A stretch of 64,000 nt of DNA from JAVBNH01 sp031551635. GTDB taxonomy: Bacteria > Bacillota > Clostridia > Oscillospirales > Acutalibacteraceae. The position numbers and the translations under genes were made by a program. The notes beneath the pieces are model-generated. The model did not search any database. It had not been told where the DNA came from and saw only the letters and a program-made list of their open reading frames with translations. Location of the stretch: the NCBI GenBank assembly GCA_031551635.1, contig JAVBNH010000019.1, positions 62,001 to 126,000 on the forward strand. Direction: 5' to 3'. Below, in pieces: positions 40,787 through 50,892 of this stretch (the stretch's first letter is position 1; every line of letters starts with the position of its first letter).

Positions 40787-41614
40787 TTATTTATATAGCT
40801 TTGTATCCTGAATAAGTGTCTCAAGCTCGCGGATGGCATCCATATTATTGATGTCATTAACGTCAAAGGAGCTGAGCTTCGCTATTTCCAGCACAAGCGC
40901 GTCAAGCTTTATAAGCATGTTTTCGTTAATGTCAACAGCTTTTTTTGCGTAGTCTAGATATTCGTTATAAATACCGAGCCTTGATTTTGTCACCTCGTCA
41001 TTGCCAGAACCCATGGCATAGCTCCGGTGAAGGAGGCTCTCATACTCCTCCTCATCAAAGGAAATAAGCCTTGTGACGAGGCTTCTTGTGTTGAAAATTA
41101 TTATTTTTTCGATATTGTCTATTACCGAGGTAAACTTTGAATAGCTCATTTCGGAATCCGAAAAACGCTCGAGAAGACTGCCGGTAATTGTAGCTTTTTT
41201 ACGCTTAAAACGGTCACTCTGAGCAATCATTGCCGATAGATTCGGCGCGAAGGTCTTTGATTTTGTGGTCTTAATGTATTGCTCGCAGGCTTCGGCGCAT
41301 TCGTCAAGCGTTTTCATATCACCCGGCTTGATTTCCTGCCGCTCTTGAGGAATTCCGAACTTCTGCTTGTCAACACGATTTCTGAGCTGCTTTAAATATC
41401 CTGCTATAATTTTGATGTTTCCGTAGAAAAAAATTAAAATGCTAACCATAATCGCGGTCATGAAAAGCGAAACAAAGAGATGCCTTTCCCTGAAGCCTTC
41501 TATGCTCATTAAAACAATAAAAAGTCCTAGAATGTCGGCAAGCATAATGCCGTTGAACCTTAAAAGCTTTTTATTGATTTTGTTATTTTTGCCCTTTTTT
41601 ATATTCCTGTCCAT
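40787..41614 (-). CDS. Two-helix membrane protein with coiled coil (XpaC-like?)
   Basis: 275 residues from ATG 41614 (GGAGGTCGC site). Two transmembrane helices (~25-65: GIMLADILGLFIVLMS and LFMTAIMVSILIFF), then a ~200-residue helical cytoplasmic domain. Position and topology recall XpaC, the usual partner of TelA in Firmicutes, but I cannot confirm the family by sequence. First gene of the VWA-TelA operon. Confidence 0.7.
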   Translation of the reverse strand: MDRNIKKGKNNKINKKLLRFNGIMLADILGLFIVLMSIEGFRERHLFVSLFMTAIMVSILIFFYGNIKIIAGYLKQLRNRVDKQKFGIPQERQEIKPGDMKTLDECAEACEQYIKTTKSKTFAPNLSAMIAQSDRFKRKKATITGSLLERFSDSEMSYSKFTSVIDNIEKIIIFNTRSLVTRLISFDEEEYESLLHRSYAMGSGNDEVTKSRLGIYNEYLDYAKKAVDINENMLIKLDALVLEIAKLSSFDVNDINNMDAIRELETLIQDTKLYK

Positions 41615-41822
41615 TGCGACCTCCGAAAGCATTAATATAAGTATTTTATCATACCTGCAATAATAAAACAAGTATTTATAAATAGATTTTTATAGAGAAG
41701 CTGCCTGTTATAATTATTTTTCATAAAAATATTTGTTGCATTTTTCCAAAATAAAACAATATTGGAAGCTAAAAACTATATAATGTAATGGAATATACAT
41801 TTTTACTAAGGGAGTGCTGAAT

Positions 41823-43877
41823 ATGACCTTTGACGAGGCTCTCAGGCGTTATCATGACGGCGAAAATATAGAAATGCTTGCCGCAGCGATTGTATCGGAG
41901 ATGAGCATAAAGGAAAAGCTGTATATGGTCGGTGGTCACCACAACCGATTGAGGGATATTGTAAAGCACGGCAGGGCATATAACGCCGAGCCTATACACG
42001 CGAGCGGCTGCAAACGCCTCGGTGTGCCGGATATTCGCTTTGCGGACGGACCTCGCGGAATAGTCTGTGCTAATAATACCTGCTTTCCAGTCACCGTGGC
42101 GAGGGGCGCTTCCTTCGACACTGAGCTTGAAAGAAAAATCGGCAGGGCAATAGGTGAGGAGGCTGTGCTCGAAAACGCCAACTTTTTCGGCGGGGTGTGC
42201 ATCAATCTTCTGCGGCATCCCGCATGGGGAAGAGCTCAGGAGAGCTACGGCGAAGACACTGTTCTGCTGGGGAAAATGGGCGCGGCGCTGACAGAGGGCG
42301 TTCAGGAAAACGGTGTTATCGCCTGTGTCAAGCATTTCGCGCTCAACAGCATCGAAAATCTGCGTTTCAAGGTAGATGTAACGGCTGATGAGCGTACCCT
42401 GCGCGAGGTTTATCTGCCGCATTTCAAGAGCAGTATAGACGCGGGCGCCGGGAGCGTGATGGGCGCCTATAATAAATTCAGGGGCAGTCACTGCTGTGAA
42501 AACAGAGAGCTGCTGACGAAAATTCTCCGCAATGAATGGGGCTTTGAGGGCTTTACCATCTCCGATTTCACCTTCGGCGTGCGTGAGGGTAAAAAGGCCA
42601 TTAAAAGCGGTCTAGATATTGAAATGCCGAACACGAATCATTACGGCAGGGAGCTTCGCGAATATGTTAAAAGCGACGAATCCGCCCTTGTTTATGTCGA
42701 AAAATCCGCCGTGAATATAATAAAAACCTTACTGCGATTTACTTCAGTTTATAACCAAAAGCGTCAGACATTAAAGAGTGAAATACGCTCAGAGCATGCA
42801 AATCTTGCGCGTGAAGCCGCCGAAGCGAGCATGGTTCTTTTAAAGAACAACGACATTTTGCCGCTTGATATAAATAAAATAAAAACCGTTGCTGTGGCGG
42901 GACGCTTTGCAAACACAGCGAACATCGGTGACAAGGGCAGCAGCTCGGTTTTTCCGAAATACACCGTCACACCCTTTGAGGGCATCAAAAACTATTGCGG
43001 TGACAATGCAGAGGTCATATGCGCCGCCGGTGACAAAGAAGCACTGCTGGCAGCGAAAAGAGCCGATGTTGTCATAGTCGCCGTGGGACTTGACTATAAC
43101 GATGAGGGCGAATTTACTCCGAATTTCGATTACCAGACCGGCATCACTCTCAGCGGCGACAGAAAATCGCTGAGGATTCGCAGGGAGGACGCAAAGCTTA
43201 TCAAAAAGCTGAGCAAAATCAATAAAAACATTGTCGTGACACTCACCTGCGGCAGCGCGCTGCTTATTGATGAATGGGAAAAATATGCAGGCGCAGTAAT
43301 GCTTCAATGGTATCCGGGAATGGAGGGCGGTAACGCTCTCGCAGGGCTGCTTTTCGGTCAGTGCAGTCCCTCGGGGAAGCTGCCTTTTACCGTCGCACAG
43401 TGCGAGAGCGATTATCCGCGCTTCCTATATCGGGAGGATGGAAGGCTACAAATAAACTATGGCTATTATCACGGTTATACTCTGCTTGACAAAAAAGGGA
43501 AGAATGCGGCATATCCCTTCGGCTTCGGGCTTTCCTATACCGAATTTTCCCACAGCGATTTAAACTGCCGATTGGAAAATGACAAAATAATAGTGAATTT
43601 CAAGCTGAAAAACATCGGAAACTGTTGCGGAAGCGAGGTTTCGCAGGTGTATTTCGGCTCAAAAAATTCTGTTTTTGAGCGCCCGGTGAAGCAGTTAAAG
43701 GCCTTCACAAAAACCAGTCTGCAGCCGGGTGAACAGAGGGAAATAACACTCGAAATCCCCGTTTGTGAGCTGAGTTTTTATAATCCGGAAACGAAAAAAT
43801 ATACACCCGACCGCGTCTACTCAGCTTATCTCAGCGGCGACGGTAAAAGCTTCCTGAGCACTGATATAAAGCTATGA
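41823..43877 (+). CDS. GH3 beta-glycosidase
   Basis: 684 residues. ATG 41823 follows AAGGGAG. N-terminal barrel: ADGPRGIVCANN, GVCINLLRHPAWGRAQESYGED, ACVKHFALNS (KH-F..N) and the nucleophile in FEGFTISDFTFG (Asp ~248; usual SDW is SDF here). The second domain carries KTVAVAGRFA and LQWYPGMEGGNALAGLLFG. A fibronectin-III-like tail closes the protein (QVYFGSKNSVFERPVKQLKAF). No signal peptide: acts on imported oligosaccharides. First gene of a five-gene overlapping operon with a GPH symporter. Confidence 0.94.
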   Translation: MTFDEALRRYHDGENIEMLAAAIVSEMSIKEKLYMVGGHHNRLRDIVKHGRAYNAEPIHASGCKRLGVPDIRFADGPRGIVCANNTCFPVTVARGASFDTELERKIGRAIGEEAVLENANFFGGVCINLLRHPAWGRAQESYGEDTVLLGKMGAALTEGVQENGVIACVKHFALNSIENLRFKVDVTADERTLREVYLPHFKSSIDAGAGSVMGAYNKFRGSHCCENRELLTKILRNEWGFEGFTISDFTFGVREGKKAIKSGLDIEMPNTNHYGRELREYVKSDESALVYVEKSAVNIIKTLLRFTSVYNQKRQTLKSEIRSEHANLAREAAEASMVLLKNNDILPLDINKIKTVAVAGRFANTANIGDKGSSSVFPKYTVTPFEGIKNYCGDNAEVICAAGDKEALLAAKRADVVIVAVGLDYNDEGEFTPNFDYQTGITLSGDRKSLRIRREDAKLIKKLSKINKNIVVTLTCGSALLIDEWEKYAGAVMLQWYPGMEGGNALAGLLFGQCSPSGKLPFTVAQCESDYPRFLYREDGRLQINYGYYHGYTLLDKKGKNAAYPFGFGLSYTEFSHSDLNCRLENDKIIVNFKLKNIGNCCGSEVSQVYFGSKNSVFERPVKQLKAFTKTSLQPGEQREITLEIPVCELSFYNPETKKYTPDRVYSAYLSGDGKSFLSTDIKL

Positions 43878-45865
43878 GAACTGAAATGCCGAAACCGAAA
43901 AGCGGGGGCGTGAACGGAAATTACAACGAAATCCTCAGGAAAATCGCGACAGGCGAGGCTGTGAACGAGAGCGACTGGAAGATTACCGACAAAATGGTCA
44001 GGGGTATAAATGAACGCCAGGGCGGCTGCACCTTTGACTTTCAGACCGCTTTGAGAATTCTTTTAACACACAAAGAAAAGCGCGAGAATGAGGAAAAGGA
44101 CGCTCAAGAGTGGGAAATTCCCCGGCGGGAATATGAAAAAATCAAATCCGCCTTCCTCTCATACCGCTTTTTTATGACTATGCCGGGCGAGGATTCCATG
44201 GTATTGTGGTCGGAGAATCTGCAAATCCAGCTCGCGGTCAACGAGTATTTTACCGCTTACCTCTTTGAGGGAGAGGTGTTTTCTGCCGACAAAAAAAAAT
44301 CGGGCGAACACCTCAGACATGCCGAAAGCCGGATAAATATCTGGCTTAAGCAGCGATGGCTCTACGGTTTTTCGGAATGGAACTCCCCTACATATTATGT
44401 TGAAGACATCTCGCCGCTCTGCCTGATTATCGATTTTTTTCCTTGCGAAAAAACACGGGAGAGGGCGAAAATCATACTCGATTTACTGCTTTATGACATT
44501 GCCGTCGGACAGTTCAGGGGGATTTTTTCATCGACTTCCGGTCGTTGTTACCCGAACGGCAGGAAAATTGCCGAGCTTGACAAGCTTGACGGTGAAAACC
44601 GCATGAGCCTTTACAACTCGATAGGAAGCATTATTGACGAGCTTGTTGATTGCAGCGATGACCTACTGAGTAAAAAAAATAATATAACGCTGAAAAAAGG
44701 CTCGCCGAACGGCATACTCGGTAATTTTAAGTATCGTAAAAAAGACGGCTACCTTGTACCTCAAGTCATAAAACTGGCGGCATCCGGAAAACTCGCGGGA
44801 GAATTTAAGACCTCGCAGGGCTTGAATCTGTATGAGCTCAAAGAAAAAAACCTAATCGGGCAGGGCGACGCTCAGATTATGCAGCAGTGGGCGATGGAAT
44901 CCTTCACAAACCCTGAAACCCTCAAAAATACCATTAAATATTGCCGCAAAAACAATCTTTTTAACAACGCTAATTTTCGTGAGCTGAAGTATTTTAATCT
45001 TCCTCTGCTGCACTCCTCACCGCTGCTTCCGGCACTTTCGAAAAAGCTGAACCTCTTTACAAACGGCATTGTCCTCGAACGCGCGAACACTTACACCTAC
45101 AAGACAAAATACCTCCTTCAATCGACCGCGCAGATGTATTCGCCCGCCTCCCACGGCGCGCAGCAGCATATCTGGACGGTAAATTTCGCACTTTTCGCTG
45201 TGTTCGCGGCGAATCCTTATTCCCGCTATGGCACAGGCGGTTATTGGACGGGTGACGGAGTAAAACCCTATGCGGCGCAGGACAGAAATATAACCCTCGC
45301 GCTTTATGACACAAGGGTTAAGGGCGTGAAAATCCGCAAAATAAACGACTATACCCACGCTTATTTCCCTGCCGCGCTTTTTGATAAAACCGATGAGGCA
45401 ATGCTTTGCGAGGGTATGATTTTCGGGGAGATAAACGGTGCTTTTATCGCGCTAATAACAAAAAATCCACTTGAGTTTCTCGCGGAAGAAATGCGGGTAG
45501 ATAAAACGGATTTTAGGCACAACCTTGTGCAAAAGGGCAGCGTAACTTACTGGATTTGCGAAACTAGTGACTGCGAAAATGAGACCTTTGACTGCTTTAA
45601 AAAGCGTATTATGCAAAATAAAGTCGAATTTGACGGTAAAGCTCTCAGTTATTATTCCTCAAACAAAAAATACACACTCAGCAAAGCACAGACTTTTTCT
45701 GTGGATGATACTGTGCAAAACCTTGAGTATAAAAGGTTTGAGAGTGATTTAATTGTGGCGCAAAGAGAGAGCGAAAAAATGTATTTTAATTATGCAGGGG
45801 AAACATTGCTGCTGGATTTTAACAAGGCTGAAAGAAAAATGAAAAGAGAGTGTTCTGATGAATAA
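43874..45865 (+). CDS. Large unrecognised protein in glycoside operon
   Basis: 663 residues, overlapping the GH3 gene by 4 bp (ATGA). No signal peptide and no known motif. Residues ~110-400 are helix-rich with repeated aromatic patterns (AFLSYRFFMTMPGEDSMVLW; AESRINIWLKQRWLYGFSEW; NSPTYYVEDISPLCLIIDFF), consistent with an alpha/alpha-toroid as in several lyases and glycosidases. The C-terminal ~200 residues look strand-rich. The genes around it (GH3, symporter) imply a role in a complex glycoside, perhaps as a lyase or hydrolase of a new family. The fold is inference. Confidence 0.75.
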   Translation: MRTEMPKPKSGGVNGNYNEILRKIATGEAVNESDWKITDKMVRGINERQGGCTFDFQTALRILLTHKEKRENEEKDAQEWEIPRREYEKIKSAFLSYRFFMTMPGEDSMVLWSENLQIQLAVNEYFTAYLFEGEVFSADKKKSGEHLRHAESRINIWLKQRWLYGFSEWNSPTYYVEDISPLCLIIDFFPCEKTRERAKIILDLLLYDIAVGQFRGIFSSTSGRCYPNGRKIAELDKLDGENRMSLYNSIGSIIDELVDCSDDLLSKKNNITLKKGSPNGILGNFKYRKKDGYLVPQVIKLAASGKLAGEFKTSQGLNLYELKEKNLIGQGDAQIMQQWAMESFTNPETLKNTIKYCRKNNLFNNANFRELKYFNLPLLHSSPLLPALSKKLNLFTNGIVLERANTYTYKTKYLLQSTAQMYSPASHGAQQHIWTVNFALFAVFAANPYSRYGTGGYWTGDGVKPYAAQDRNITLALYDTRVKGVKIRKINDYTHAYFPAALFDKTDEAMLCEGMIFGEINGAFIALITKNPLEFLAEEMRVDKTDFRHNLVQKGSVTYWICETSDCENETFDCFKKRIMQNKVEFDGKALSYYSSNKKYTLSKAQTFSVDDTVQNLEYKRFESDLIVAQRESEKMYFNYAGETLLLDFNKAERKMKRECSDE

Positions 45866-46799
45866 GGGGAATTTACTTAAAAAAATCCTTCTCGGTGTGC
45901 TTATCGCCTCATTTGTAGCTGGAAGCATCACTTTTACAATTTGGAACAGACTGAAGACCACTGAGCTTGAGCTGAAATATGAGGAGGTCGAAGGCGAACT
46001 GCATGTGAATAAATATTACAGCACCTCCGCAGACAGAGCTCTTGTTATTCCCGATACTGCAGTGAATGAGGACGGCGAAACTCTTCCGATTACCGCACTG
46101 GGGGAGTTTTCAGTTTCAAATTCCGGCTATCTGGAGGAGCTTTTTATCGGTGCGAACATCAAAGCCATTCATGCGTGGGCGATTACGAACTGCGAAAGGC
46201 TCAGTAAAATCACAGTTGACGAAAACAATCCCTATTTTACCTCAAAAGACGGCGTTCTTTATAATAAGGACATGAGTGTACTGCTCTGTTATCCTAACAT
46301 GTGCTTTTATGAATTCGAATGTGATGAAAACGGTGCGATAAAAAGGGACAGCAATAATGTAAGAATCGCAGAAAAAAATGAGCACAACGGTGTTTTCGCC
46401 CTTCCCGACAGCATTAATACAATCGGCGAAAACGCTTTTTATAAATGCTCAAAGCTTACAAAAATAGAATTCACCGAAAACCTCAGGGACATTAAGGAGA
46501 AGGCATTTTTTAAATGCAAGGGACTGAAAAGCATTGAGCTTAAAGAGGGAATAAAGAATATCGGTGTTGATGCCTTCGCTTTTTGTGACAATGCCGAGGG
46601 GGAAATACGAATTCCCTCAAGCTGCGAAAAAATCGGAAAATATGCTTTTTTCAGCAATTCAAGCCTTGTTTCGCAGGTTTTAATTGAAGCTCCGGAGGGG
46701 CACATACTGCTTGACGAATCCTGGCTGCCTAACAAAAAAGGCACAAACGGCAAGCCTGTCGCATTCAGCTATACAGTAAAAAGTGAGGGGGTACAATAA
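45858..46799 (+). CDS. Leucine-rich repeat (BspA-type) protein
   Basis: 313 residues. N-terminal membrane helix (ILLGVLIASFVAGSITFTIW) then LRR_5/BspA repeats such as INTIGENAFYKCSKLTKIEF and LRDIKEKAFFKCKGLKSIEL, spaced ~23 residues. It would be anchored outside and bind a protein or glycan. The start overlaps the preceding gene by 8 bp and the stop shares one base with the symporter ATG (TAATG), so it belongs to the operon. LRR proteins inside a transport operon are less usual and suggest a surface sensor or capture protein. Confidence 0.88.
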   Translation: MNKGNLLKKILLGVLIASFVAGSITFTIWNRLKTTELELKYEEVEGELHVNKYYSTSADRALVIPDTAVNEDGETLPITALGEFSVSNSGYLEELFIGANIKAIHAWAITNCERLSKITVDENNPYFTSKDGVLYNKDMSVLLCYPNMCFYEFECDENGAIKRDSNNVRIAEKNEHNGVFALPDSINTIGENAFYKCSKLTKIEFTENLRDIKEKAFFKCKGLKSIELKEGIKNIGVDAFAFCDNAEGEIRIPSSCEKIGKYAFFSNSSLVSQVLIEAPEGHILLDESWLPNKKGTNGKPVAFSYTVKSEGVQ

Positions 46800-48463
46800 T
46801 GGCAAAGAGAAGCTTGGGCGGACTTATCAGGGGCTTTTGGGGCGACGCGAAAAAATTCTGGAACATTCCGCGTGAGGGCGAATATCTCTCAAACAAGGAA
46901 TTTGTCATTTTTTGCAGCGGCTGGGCGGCGAGCGATTCGGTGAGCACAGTGCTCAACCATGTTTCCTTTACTGCGACCTGCTTCCTTGTCGGTTCGATTT
47001 ACGGCATCAGCTTCCAGCATATCTTTATGATAGGCGTAATCGGTCTGCCCTTCGGCTATATCTGGGGTCCGCTGAATATGATTATTACCGACAATCTCGG
47101 CAACCCTCCGAAAAAAACGATGCAGTTTATAAAAATTGTCAGGGTGATATTTATTGCCGCGGGTATTGTGATGTTTTTCGTGCCGCAGGAGCCATTTGAG
47201 AACATTGTCCCCGGCTTGCCGCGTATACTCTCAGTTATACTGCTAATAAACCCGCTGTCAAATATCTACAGCACCTTCATCTACCGCTGGCTCTCCCCCC
47301 GCTTCGGCAAATACCGTCCGTGGGTCATTTCCGGCATGCTTCCGAGCTTCGCAATGCTGCTTGTCATGGTCTTTTTTCCCTTCAATGATATTCCTTATTA
47401 TGACAGGCTCTGGGCGATTTTCCTTGTTTTCAAGCTCTATGATATTTTCAGCAGCTACCATAAACAGGTTCAGAATATAACCAATCTCGTCTCCCCGAAC
47501 AGCCACGAACGCCTCAAGCTTATGAGCTACGGCGATTTTATTGCGGGAGCTTTTCCTGCTGTTATCAATGTCGCGCTGCCGGCACTCGCTATGTATACGG
47601 GGGGAATGAACTCTCTGCAAACCTTCCGCGTCGTCATTCCCGCCTTCGTTCTCGTGTTTGCTCCCTTCACCCTGATTATGGCATTCAAGGTGAAGGAAAG
47701 GGTAATTCTTCCAAAGAACGACAAGCCTGACGTGAAGATGTTTGAGGGCTTCAAGGAGGTTCTCAAAAATAAATATTTCTGGATTTTCAATTTCCTCACC
47801 CTCTTCCTCGACCTTGATAACGGAGTTGTAAACATTGCCCAGATTATTTTCGTCTATTCGCTCAGGAAGGACTGGATTCTCGGACTGTATACAACAATTC
47901 TGACCTCCGCCGCTCTGCCCGGTCAGCTTTTAACGCCGACACTTGTGAAAAAATTCGGCAAGAAAAAGATTTTTCTCGCCGGGAGATTTGCGACGGTAAT
48001 CGAGCTGATGATTAGCTTTTACGCGGTCAGTACGAATAATATTATCCTCTTTTTTATAGCCGCTTATCTCGGTTACATATTCAACAGCGCCAGCGTCATG
48101 TCACGCCGTGCGATGATTCCGGATATCTGGGACTATCAGCAGTGGATGAGCGGCAAGCGGCTTGAGGGTTGCTCGGGCATTTTCGGGATGGTTTTTTCAC
48201 CCTTCACGACGATTATAACGATGACCGTGCCCGCCGTCTACGCCGCTATCGGCTTCACCTCGGACTGGGATATTATGTTCAGCGACTTCTACCGCGGTAA
48301 GGTTTTTCAGTCAACTGTCATAATGGTTCTTGTCTCGACCGTGCTGTCGATTCTGCCCTTCTTCTTCTATGACCTGACCGACGAAAAGCACAAAAAAATT
48401 ATTGAGGACTTGAAAGAAAGAGCGAAAGAATCGGAGGAGCTGCTTAATGAAGAAAACAGCTGA
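46799..48463 (+). CDS. MFS transporter, GPH family sugar:cation symporter
   Basis: 554 residues with about 12 hydrophobic segments (FIAAGIVMFFVPQ; PGLPRILSVILLINP; IILFFIAAYLGYIFNSA). The order YRWLSPRFGKYRPWVISG matches the loop 2-3 signature of the glycoside-pentoside-hexuronide symporters, which import glycosides with Na+ or H+. GTGAGGGGG site. It is the transporter of this operon, bringing in the substrate for GH3. The gene overlaps the FAD gene by 17 bp. Confidence 0.9.
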   Translation: MAKRSLGGLIRGFWGDAKKFWNIPREGEYLSNKEFVIFCSGWAASDSVSTVLNHVSFTATCFLVGSIYGISFQHIFMIGVIGLPFGYIWGPLNMIITDNLGNPPKKTMQFIKIVRVIFIAAGIVMFFVPQEPFENIVPGLPRILSVILLINPLSNIYSTFIYRWLSPRFGKYRPWVISGMLPSFAMLLVMVFFPFNDIPYYDRLWAIFLVFKLYDIFSSYHKQVQNITNLVSPNSHERLKLMSYGDFIAGAFPAVINVALPALAMYTGGMNSLQTFRVVIPAFVLVFAPFTLIMAFKVKERVILPKNDKPDVKMFEGFKEVLKNKYFWIFNFLTLFLDLDNGVVNIAQIIFVYSLRKDWILGLYTTILTSAALPGQLLTPTLVKKFGKKKIFLAGRFATVIELMISFYAVSTNNIILFFIAAYLGYIFNSASVMSRRAMIPDIWDYQQWMSGKRLEGCSGIFGMVFSPFTTIITMTVPAVYAAIGFTSDWDIMFSDFYRGKVFQSTVIMVLVSTVLSILPFFFYDLTDEKHKKIIEDLKERAKESEELLNEENS

Positions 48464-50243
48464 GGAGCTATATTTTGATGTCATTGTCGTCGGCGGAGGT
48501 ATGTCGGGCATCTGCGCGGCAATAGCCTCGGCTCGAGGCGGTGCGAAAACCGCGCTCATACAAAACCGCCCTGTTCTCGGCGGCAACGCAAGCTCCGAGG
48601 TGCGCCTGCACATCTGCGGGGGCGACCACCACGGCAGCCATGCGAACTGCCGCGAAACCGGAATCCTTGATGAAATCCTTTCGATAAACAAAGCCCGCAA
48701 CCCGCTGCACTCCTACCCTATATGGGACGGCGTGCTCTATGAGGTCTGCGCATTTGAGCCGAATTTAAGCCTGTTTCTGAACACGCATATGACACAGGTT
48801 GAAACTGAAAATAAAAAAATTGTTTCAGTGAGTGCCTGCCAGCTGACCAGTGAGCGCGAATTCATTTTCTTCGCAAATCTTTTCATTGATGCGACCGGTG
48901 ACGGAACTCTTGGGGCGAAAAGCGGCGCGCTGTTCATGTACGGCAGGGAGGACAAAACCGCCTTCGGTGAGGAAAACGCACCTGACACGGCGGACAGCTG
49001 CACCATGGGCAGCTCGCTGATGTTCACCGCCCGTGACACCGGAAAGCTGGTAAAATTTATTAAACCGAAATGGGCGAACACCTACAGCGAGGAGGATTTG
49101 ATAAACAGGAATCACTCCGGCATTACTTCTGGCTACTGGTGGATTGAGCTTGGCGGCAAAGATAGCAGCACGATTACCGACGCCGAAAATATCCGCGACG
49201 AGCTACTAAAAGCAATTTACGGCGTTTGGGATCACATCAAAAACGGCGGGGAGCATGGCGCCGATAATTACGAGCTTGACTGGATGGCGTTTCTGCCCGG
49301 TAAAAGGGAGAGCCGCCGGCTTCTGGGGGAATATGTTCTGTGCGAGAGCGACTGCGTTAAGCCCCGCGGTTTTGAAGATAGCATAGCCTACGGCGGCTGG
49401 CCCCTTGACCTGCATGTAGCCGGAGGCATCGGCACACCTGAGGAAAGTCCGACAAAATTTATTTATCTCGATGATATTTACCCCATTCCCTACCGCTCAA
49501 TTTATTCGAAAAATATTGATAATCTCTTTCTTGCCGGGCGTGCAATAAGCGTTTCTCATGTCGCCTTCGCCTCGACAAGGGTCATGGGCACCTGCGCGAT
49601 AATAGGGCAGGCGGCAGGTACGGCGGCGGCAATATGTATAAAAGAAAAAATACTGCCGTGCATGCTGAAAAATCATATCAGCGTGTTGCAGCAGCAATTA
49701 CTAAAGGACGACTGTTTTATACCGGGAGTGATAAATGAGGATTCGCGCGACCTTGCCCGCATCGCGAAGATTTCCTCAAGCGGCTGCGCGGAAGGCTGCG
49801 AGCCTGAAAAAGTTATAAATGGTGTCGCGCGTTCGCAAAAGGGCAACGCAAACTGCTACCTTTCGCCCTCCTTGAACACGGGAGAGCAATGGATAAAGCT
49901 GAAATTCACGCAAGCGGTAAAAATAAGTGAGCTGCACTTGAAATTTGAAAACAATCTGCAAAGAGAGCAGACGATTTCAATCTCCCGCCATGTGATAAGC
50001 AAGCAGCTTCCGGTGGTTTCGCCGGAGCTTGTGAAGGACTACAGAATCGAATTATATAAGGATGGCGGGAAGGTCTTTACAAAAAAAACATGTGATAATA
50101 TTTTCCGTTTCAACAAAACAATCCTTGAAACTCCCATACTAGCCGACAGTATAAAAATCATTCTGCTCGGCACAAATTATAACGCGGACTATGAAGAAAA
50201 CAAGGAAAACCGCGCGAAAATTTTTGAGGTGAGGGTTTATTAG
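48447..50243 (+). CDS. FAD-dependent oxidoreductase with C-terminal sandwich domain
   Basis: 598 residues. FAD-binding Rossmann motif VIVVGGGMSGICAAIASARGG, then LIQNRPVLGGNASSEVR and GAKSGALFMYGRED; matches the FAD_oxidored family (PF12831) often found in polysaccharide loci. The C-terminal ~130 residues (GEQWIKLKFTQAVKISELHL) look like a galactose-binding-type sandwich. No signal peptide. Last gene of the operon, overlapping the symporter by 17 bp (GGAGGAG site). Substrate may be a sugar or an aglycone released by GH3. Confidence 0.88.
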   Translation: MKKTAEELYFDVIVVGGGMSGICAAIASARGGAKTALIQNRPVLGGNASSEVRLHICGGDHHGSHANCRETGILDEILSINKARNPLHSYPIWDGVLYEVCAFEPNLSLFLNTHMTQVETENKKIVSVSACQLTSEREFIFFANLFIDATGDGTLGAKSGALFMYGREDKTAFGEENAPDTADSCTMGSSLMFTARDTGKLVKFIKPKWANTYSEEDLINRNHSGITSGYWWIELGGKDSSTITDAENIRDELLKAIYGVWDHIKNGGEHGADNYELDWMAFLPGKRESRRLLGEYVLCESDCVKPRGFEDSIAYGGWPLDLHVAGGIGTPEESPTKFIYLDDIYPIPYRSIYSKNIDNLFLAGRAISVSHVAFASTRVMGTCAIIGQAAGTAAAICIKEKILPCMLKNHISVLQQQLLKDDCFIPGVINEDSRDLARIAKISSSGCAEGCEPEKVINGVARSQKGNANCYLSPSLNTGEQWIKLKFTQAVKISELHLKFENNLQREQTISISRHVISKQLPVVSPELVKDYRIELYKDGGKVFTKKTCDNIFRFNKTILETPILADSIKIILLGTNYNADYEENKENRAKIFEVRVY

Positions 50244-50285
50244 GTAGATTACAGTAATTAATAAAGAATGGAGAGAATCAAAAGA

Positions 50286-50744
50286 ATGAACATTAAAGCG
50301 TTAAGCGTTTCGGAAATTATTCCGGCTCTGGAGATAGCAAAGCGGGCGTTTGATTTATTTATCGCACCAGATTATTCCACAGAGGGGATAACAACTTTTT
50401 ATAATTTTATATCAGCTGAAAATATAAAGAATAAACTTGCGAGTGGTAATTTTTTCATTTGGGGAGCGCTCGAGAAGGAAATAATGACAGGCGTCGTCGC
50501 CGTACGCGATAAAAATCATATTTCCCTGTTTTCGGTTGCTCCTGAGTTCCACGGCAGGGGTATAGGCAGGGAGCTGATGGAAACGGCTTTTGCATTTGTC
50601 CGCGCCCAGGAGCTGACATTTGTCACGGTGAACGCCTCGAGATATGCAGTACCAGTCTATAAAAAGCTTGGCTTCCGCTGCACGGACGAGGAACAAACCG
50701 CCGACGGTATGAGCTTTACGCCGATGAAAGCATTATTACATTAA
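50286..50744 (+). CDS. GNAT acetyltransferase
   Basis: 152 residues. I chose ATG 50286 since GGAGAG lies ~11 bp upstream; an ATG at 50268 is part of that site. Motif A VAPEFHGRGIGRELMETAF (RGxGxG) and motif B VNASRYAVPVYKKLGF are standard. Substrate unknown. It follows the glycoside operon by 42 bp and could be cotranscribed. Confidence 0.88.
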   Translation: MNIKALSVSEIIPALEIAKRAFDLFIAPDYSTEGITTFYNFISAENIKNKLASGNFFIWGALEKEIMTGVVAVRDKNHISLFSVAPEFHGRGIGRELMETAFAFVRAQELTFVTVNASRYAVPVYKKLGFRCTDEEQTADGMSFTPMKALLH

Positions 50745-50772
50745 AGAACTAATAAATAAAGAGAAAAAATGC

Positions 50773-50801
50773 TTGACAAGCGCAAATTGTCGTGCTATAA
50801 T
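50773..50801 (+). promoter_or_regulatory. Perfect promoter with extended -10, for tRNA-Tyr
   Basis: TTGACA (50773-50778), 17-bp spacer ending TGC, TATAAT (50796-50801). About 130 bp upstream of the tRNA, with a heptamer array in the leader. Confidence 0.9.
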
Positions 50802-50892
50802 ACAATCTCGTTGAGGTCACTATCGGAATAAAGTGAGACGTAATTTTATTGAACCTGGTAAGTCACCAAAAAGCAATTTCTTCGAAAAAGCA

